64,000 nucleotides of DNA from Verrucomicrobiota bacterium (GTDB taxonomy: Bacteria; Verrucomicrobiota; Verrucomicrobiia; Chthoniobacterales; Terrimicrobiaceae). Numbering within the stretch: position 1 is the stretch's first letter; every line of letters starts with the position of its first letter. The stretch spans positions 1-64,000 of the forward strand of contig JAPLTG010000035.1 of NCBI GenBank assembly GCA_026398255.1, given 5' to 3'. Position numbers and translations under genes: made by a program. A model generated the notes under the pieces. That model had not been told where the DNA came from. It saw nothing but the letters and a program-made list of their open reading frames with translations, and did no database searches. Positions 60,485-64,000 of this stretch are shown here, one piece after another.

Positions 60485-60614
60485 TTTTTTTGTTCCCTAA
60501 CCTTTGAATTGGCTTGCCGAGTTCCGCGAATTTTCTTGGCTGCATGGGCCTTTCCGTCGGGGCTGAGACGGCTCCCTGAGGAGCAGTCTATTTCTTGACG
60601 GAAGACGGGTGAAA

Positions 60615-61802
60615 TTAACGCCGACGTATTCGGTTTCGGAGCGGCTGGAGCCTGGAGGGGCTGCGGCGTGGCGGGTGGTTTTGAGATGTTGTCAGGGCTC
60701 GGACGCTTTCCAGTTGGCTCACGAGTGGGGCATCGCGCTCGGTGACGAAGTTGACCACGAGCCCAGGCCGGCCCGCGCGGGCGGTGCGTCCGACCCGATG
60801 CAGGTAATTTTCCATCTGCTGCGGCAAGTGATAGTTGATCACTCGCCCGACATGATCGACATCCAGCCCGCGCGAGGCCAGATCGGTCGAAACGAGCAAA
60901 TCCACGGTCCCCTCGCGGAAGAGTTTCAGGTTCTGCCGGCGCTCCACTTTATCCATTTCACCACGATAAATCACACAAGCGATGTTCGCGGCGGCGAGTT
61001 GGGCGGCGAGCTTGTCGCATTGCTCTCTCGTGTTCGTGAACAGGATCGTTCCGCCCTCCACTTTCTTTTTGAGCAACCGCTCCAGCAGCGGGAAGCGCTG
61101 ACCATCAATGACGAGCTGCTGCAAGGTCGTGAGTGTCGGGACGACTCGATGGCTCCCCGCGCTCCGAATCACTTCGGCTCCAGAAAATAAATCGGCAATG
61201 AGTTTTTCCACCGCTGGCGAGACGGTCGCCGAGAACAAGGCGAGTTGACGCTTTTGCGGAGAAGCCTGGATGATTTTTGTGACATCGGGCAGGAACCCGT
61301 GATCCAGCATCTGGTCGGCTTCGTCGAGGATCAGCATTCGCACATCGTCCAAATCCACAAGCCGCCTCTCGAGCATTTGCACAAGCCGTCCAGGCGTTGC
61401 CACGAGAATCTCAAAGGCCCCGGCCAGCCCTCGCTTTGCCACTTCCGTGGTGGTGCCGCCAAGCACCGATCGAACGCGGAGACGCGTCGTGTGCGTGAAT
61501 GGCTTGAAGGCTTTCGTCACCTGCTCACCGAGTTCCCGTGTTGGAACAACCACGAGCGCCCTCGGCCGTGCAGAAAGCCTAATCGCATCCCCAGCGATTT
61601 CGAGACTTTTGATGTGGTGCATTGCGGGCAATGCATAAGCCAGCGTCTTTCCGCTCCCGGTCTCTGCGATACCCACGATCGAGCGCCCGCCGAGAAGCGC
61701 CGGGATCGCCCGCGCTTGAATTTCCGTGGGACGCAAAATCTGCTTTTCCACCAGAGTTTCCTGCAAAGTGGTCAGTAGAGCGAATTCAGTAAAAGTATTC
61801 AT
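60615..61802 (-). CDS. DEAD-box ATP-dependent RNA helicase
   Basis: The 395-residue helicase starts at ATG 61802. The conserved motifs are in order: Q motif (P-T-E-I-Q), A-E-T-G-S-G-K-T near 47-54, P-T-R-E-L-G, A-T-P-G-R, D-E-A-D near 157, S-A-T near 186, then S-T-D-L-A-S-R-G-L-D and H-R-V-G-R-T-A-R in the second RecA domain. It lacks a long basic C-terminal tail (ends R-R-R-x...R-I-R-R-R). It is of the RhlE/RhlB-like core type and remodels RNA in ribosome assembly or decay. Confidence 0.93.
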   Translation of the reverse strand: MNTFTEFALLTTLQETLVEKQILRPTEIQARAIPALLGGRSIVGIAETGSGKTLAYALPAMHHIKSLEIAGDAIRLSARPRALVVVPTRELGEQVTKAFKPFTHTTRLRVRSVLGGTTTEVAKRGLAGAFEILVATPGRLVQMLERRLVDLDDVRMLILDEADQMLDHGFLPDVTKIIQASPQKRQLALFSATVSPAVEKLIADLFSGAEVIRSAGSHRVVPTLTTLQQLVIDGQRFPLLERLLKKKVEGGTILFTNTREQCDKLAAQLAAANIACVIYRGEMDKVERRQNLKLFREGTVDLLVSTDLASRGLDVDHVGRVINYHLPQQMENYLHRVGRTARAGRPGLVVNFVTERDAPLVSQLESVRALTTSQNHPPRRSPSRLQPLRNRIRRR

Positions 61803-61834
61803 CAATCCCCTGCCTATATTCCTACTTCCTGCCA

Positions 61835-62134
61835 ATGAAGAGGCAATATCCCGACAGGCTGGATTTTTTTCTGCCGACCTTGGCGTGGTTCTTTCGGATT
61901 GCGCCGGCCATTCTTCGCCTCCACCTCTCCCTGCCCCCGAAACATCAACTGGTTTCTCGTCACGATTGCCGGCCGCCGCGCGAGCAGAGCTACGCCAATG
62001 TGCAAGGATTGCAGGCCATACAATACTACGAGATGGAGGGGCCGGTCGACCGCTTCACCGCCCCCACGCTGGATGCTATTCGTCAGGCGTTGCGCAAAGC
62101 GAATCGTCGGAATAGCGGCTTTCAAGCACGGTGA
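61835..62134 (+). CDS. Doubtful ORF between helicase and tRNA-Arg
   Basis: The 415-nt gap 61803-62217 has no confident gene. This 99-codon ORF is the best candidate. It has an early hydrophobic patch (L-D-F-F-L-P-T-L-A-W-F-F-R-I-A) and a later A-N-V-Q-G-L-Q-A-I-Q-Y-Y-E-M-E-G. I recognise no family. A minus-strand ORF of 117 codons covers the same bases (61814-62167), so either or neither may be real. Confidence 0.2.
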   Translation: MKRQYPDRLDFFLPTLAWFFRIAPAILRLHLSLPPKHQLVSRHDCRPPREQSYANVQGLQAIQYYEMEGPVDRFTAPTLDAIRQALRKANRRNSGFQAR

Positions 62135-62217
62135 TGCTGGAGCGGAAAAGTGGCATAAAATTGCCAAACACGAAAAACGGCGAAATGATTTTTCTTGGAT
62201 AAACCGCTGGGGGAGAG

Positions 62218-62294
62218 TGGTGCAGCCGGAAAGACTCGAACTTTCAACCTTCTGATCCGTAGTCAGATGCTCTATCCAATTGAGCTACGGCTGC
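62218..62294 (-). tRNA. tRNA-Arg (anticodon ACG)
   Basis: On the minus strand, the acceptor GCAGCCG/CGGCTGC, the D-arm TAGCTCAATTGGATAGAGC, the anticodon loop CTACGGA (ACG, A34 usually edited to inosine), the T-arm AGTTCGAGTCT and an encoded 3' ACCA are all present. tadA would be needed for inosine and is not in the window. Confidence 0.95.
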
Positions 62295-62400
62295 TTTTAG
62301 GAAAGGGTGAGTATTAAAGGGAAGAATTTCATTGGAGTCAATCGGCAAGTTGCGGGTGGTGGAAAAAATGTGCGCGGCGATGAGGTGGTGGTCGTATGGA

Positions 62401-63363
62401 ATGGACGACATGAATGCGAATTTTCCGGATGGGTTGTTGGGGGCGCTGGCGGCGGATGCGGTTTCGATGCCGGTGCATTGGTATTATGATCGCTCGGCTT
62501 TGGTGCGGGACTATGGGTTTGTGGATCGGTATCTGGCTCCGAAGTCGCCTCACGCGGATAGCATTTTGTGGAGGTCGAGCTATGTGCCGTTGAACGAGCG
62601 GGGGAATATCCTCCGTGAGCAGGCTCAATACTGGGGACAGCGTGGCGTTCATTATCACCAGTTCCTCGCGGCGGGGGAAAACACGCTGAATTTTCAGTTG
62701 GCGTTGGAGTTGTTCCGGATGGTGCGGGAGGCCGGGAAATATGATCCAGCGGTTTGGTTGGATCACTACATCGATTTCATGCTGACGCCGGGAAAGCATC
62801 GCGACACCTATTTGGAGGAATATCACCGCGGGTTTTTCACCAATCTGGCGCGGGGAAAAAAGCCGGGGGCCTGCGGCGTGGATGATGTCCACATCGGGGG
62901 ATTGGCGCAGGTGCCGGCTTTGATTTCGGCGGTGGGTGCTGGGCATCCTGGGTTGATTGAGTTGGTCGAGACCCATGTGTCGCTCACGCACAAAAACCGC
63001 GATGTGATCCGGGCGGCGATCTGCCTGGCAAGAATTCATGCTGCATTGGCGGCGGGCAGTCCCTTGAGGGATGCGATTCTTGAGCACGCCAGCGACTCTA
63101 TTTCTGCTAAAAAAATTACAAAGTGGATCACGGAGGAGGATGGCGTGGTGGTGGGGCGAATTTTGAGTCCGGCATGTTACATCCAGGATGCTTTTCCTGC
63201 GTCACTTTATCTGGCTTGGAAATATGCGGGGGACTTCTCCGGGGGCATCATCGCGAATGCGAATGTGGGTGGCGACAATTGCCATCGCGGGGCGGTGGTG
63301 GGCTCGTTGCTGGGGGTGGCGAATGGGGTTCCTGCGAGATGGTCCGAGGGTTTGGTGGGGTAG
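62401..63363 (+). CDS. ADP-ribosylglycohydrolase-family protein (J1-crystallin-like)
   Basis: The 320-residue product (from ATG 62401; ATG 62410 also possible) has G-A-L-A-A-D-A near 13-19 and N-A-N-V-G-G-D-N-C-H-R-G-A-V-V-G near 286-301, the family frame. The second half of the usual G-G-D-T-D metal motif is changed: the second aspartate is replaced within N-C-H-R. Activity is therefore uncertain. The family removes ADP-ribose from proteins or small molecules. Isolated gene between tRNA-Arg and queA. Confidence 0.78.
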   Translation: MDDMNANFPDGLLGALAADAVSMPVHWYYDRSALVRDYGFVDRYLAPKSPHADSILWRSSYVPLNERGNILREQAQYWGQRGVHYHQFLAAGENTLNFQLALELFRMVREAGKYDPAVWLDHYIDFMLTPGKHRDTYLEEYHRGFFTNLARGKKPGACGVDDVHIGGLAQVPALISAVGAGHPGLIELVETHVSLTHKNRDVIRAAICLARIHAALAAGSPLRDAILEHASDSISAKKITKWITEEDGVVVGRILSPACYIQDAFPASLYLAWKYAGDFSGGIIANANVGGDNCHRGAVVGSLLGVANGVPARWSEGLVG

Positions 63364-63498
63364 TTTTTTTCAGGAGGGCCCTGCTTGTCAGGGCCGGGCC
63401 GGCGTGTTTGCGCGAGCCTCACCAGAATCGACAAGCGTGTCCCTCCTCGCGAGGCGTGGGACCATGCTGGTGGGGTTGCGAGAGTCTTGTGAGGGAGG

Positions 63499-64000
63499 TC
63501 AGTCGGTGAGGAACATGCAGTCGCCGTAGGAGAAGAAACGGTATCGCTCGCGGACGGCTTCGGCGTAGGCGGTCTGGATGAGTTCCCGTCCGGCGAAAGC
63601 GCTCACGAGCATCAGAAGGGTGGATCCGGGGAGGTGGAAATTGGTGAGGAGCGCGCCGGTGTGTTGGAACTGGTAGGGAGGATGAATGAAAATGCGGGTC
63701 GTGCCGGAACACGGCTGGATGGGCCCGGGGGGCTGGGATTCCAGCACGCGGGTGACGGTGGTGCCGACGGCGACGATACGACGGGCGCTCTGGAGGGAGA
63801 GGGCGGTCTCGGGAGGCATGGAGTAGGATTCCTCGTGCATTTCGTGGTCCTCGAGGCGGTCGGTTTTGACGGGGAGAAAGGTGCCGGCGCCAACATGCAG
63901 GGTGAGAAATGTGTGGGGAATCGTGGCGAGGATTTCGGGAGTGAAATGCAGGCCTGCTGTGGGTGCGGCCACGGAGCCGGGGGAGTTGGCATAGACGGTC
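63499..64000 (-). CDS. queA: S-adenosylmethionine:tRNA ribosyltransferase-isomerase (partial, 3' part)
   Basis: QueA transfers and isomerises the ribosyl part of SAM onto 7-aminomethyl-7-deazaguanine in tRNA, a step in queuosine synthesis. The gene runs off the right edge and about 166 C-terminal residues are seen. [31 protein letters not shown] and [17 protein letters not shown] are all QueA-specific. Confidence 0.93.
   Translation of the reverse strand, partial: TVYANSPGSVAAPTAGLHFTPEILATIPHTFLTLHVGAGTFLPVKTDRLEDHEMHEESYSMPPETALSLQSARRIVAVGTTVTRVLESQPPGPIQPCSGTTRIFIHPPYQFQHTGALLTNFHLPGSTLLMLVSAFAGRELIQTAYAEAVRERYRFFSYGDCMFLTD

Noticed and set aside
63369-63400. Terminator between the ADP-ribosylglycohydrolase gene and queA
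   Set aside because: A GGCCCTG/CAGGGCC stem exists but no T-run follows it on either strand, so I did not list it.

Overview
This 64 kb window looks like the chromosome of a free-living, Gram-negative, moderately GC-rich bacterium, most likely a member of the Verrucomicrobiota or a close PVC relative. The assignment is an inference from three things: DUF2934 and DUF2334 proteins; an ATP synthase cluster with a very short delta subunit and no beta or epsilon gene beside it; and long-armed ACCACAGAG-type inverted repeats between genes. TolB, Tat, a rhomboid protease, menaquinone/ubiquinone methylation and proton-pumping complex I indicate an envelope with two membranes and respiratory metabolism. 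No sequence search was possible, so the phylum call is moderate.

Region 1 (1-12.3 kb) is accessory. The left edge is the tail of an IS1595-type transposase. It abuts an AAA/DUF4143 ATPase whose 5' end seems to have been cut by that insertion. Eleven same-strand genes follow, mostly joined by 4-nt ATGA or TTGA stop-start overlaps: nine recognisable glycosyltransferases (GT-A and GT-B), one sulfotransferase and one protein I do not recognise. They probably build a decorated, sulfated surface glycan. No flippase, polymerase or exporter is in view, so the locus is either incomplete or continues to the left.

Region 2 (12.3-21.5 kb, minus strand) is core: plsY-gpsA-glycosyltransferase, an SRP RNA gene, a Fur regulator, argH, tatC, avtA, an S41 protease and tsaD. 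Region 3 (21.5-31.3 kb) has deoC with two aldehyde dehydrogenase-family genes, tRNA-Leu, ubiE/menG, phosphofructokinase, a D-Ala-D-Ala carboxypeptidase, trpS, a rhomboid protease and tolB. Region 4 (31.3-37.7 kb) has pheA, rpmI-rplT-pheS-pheT, a BrnTA-like toxin-antitoxin remnant and a WalJ-like hydrolase.

Region 5 (37.7-46.3 kb, minus strand) is the ATP synthase cluster atpBEFHAG without atpD or atpC, then prfC, an M24 peptidase, trpF and a small membrane protein. Region 6 (46.4-53.5 kb) has a DUF2934 protein with a lysine-rich tail, a gamma carbonic anhydrase homologue, pgsA, small hypotheticals, an orphan NarL-type regulator, a DUF2334 deacetylase-like protein coupled to glmS, and coaD. 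Region 7 (53.5-60.2 kb) is nuoIJKLMN and an MTH1-like Nudix hydrolase. The right end holds tRNA-Val, a DEAD-box helicase, tRNA-Arg, an ADP-ribosylglycohydrolase-like gene and the 3' part of queA.

I did not find one clearly novel defence or mobile system. The best candidates for something undescribed are the overlapping glycosyltransferase/sulfotransferase operon with its unknown member, the catalytically incomplete aldehyde dehydrogenase partner, the MITE-like repeats inside two operons, and several structured leaders (rplT, coaD, atpE-atpF).
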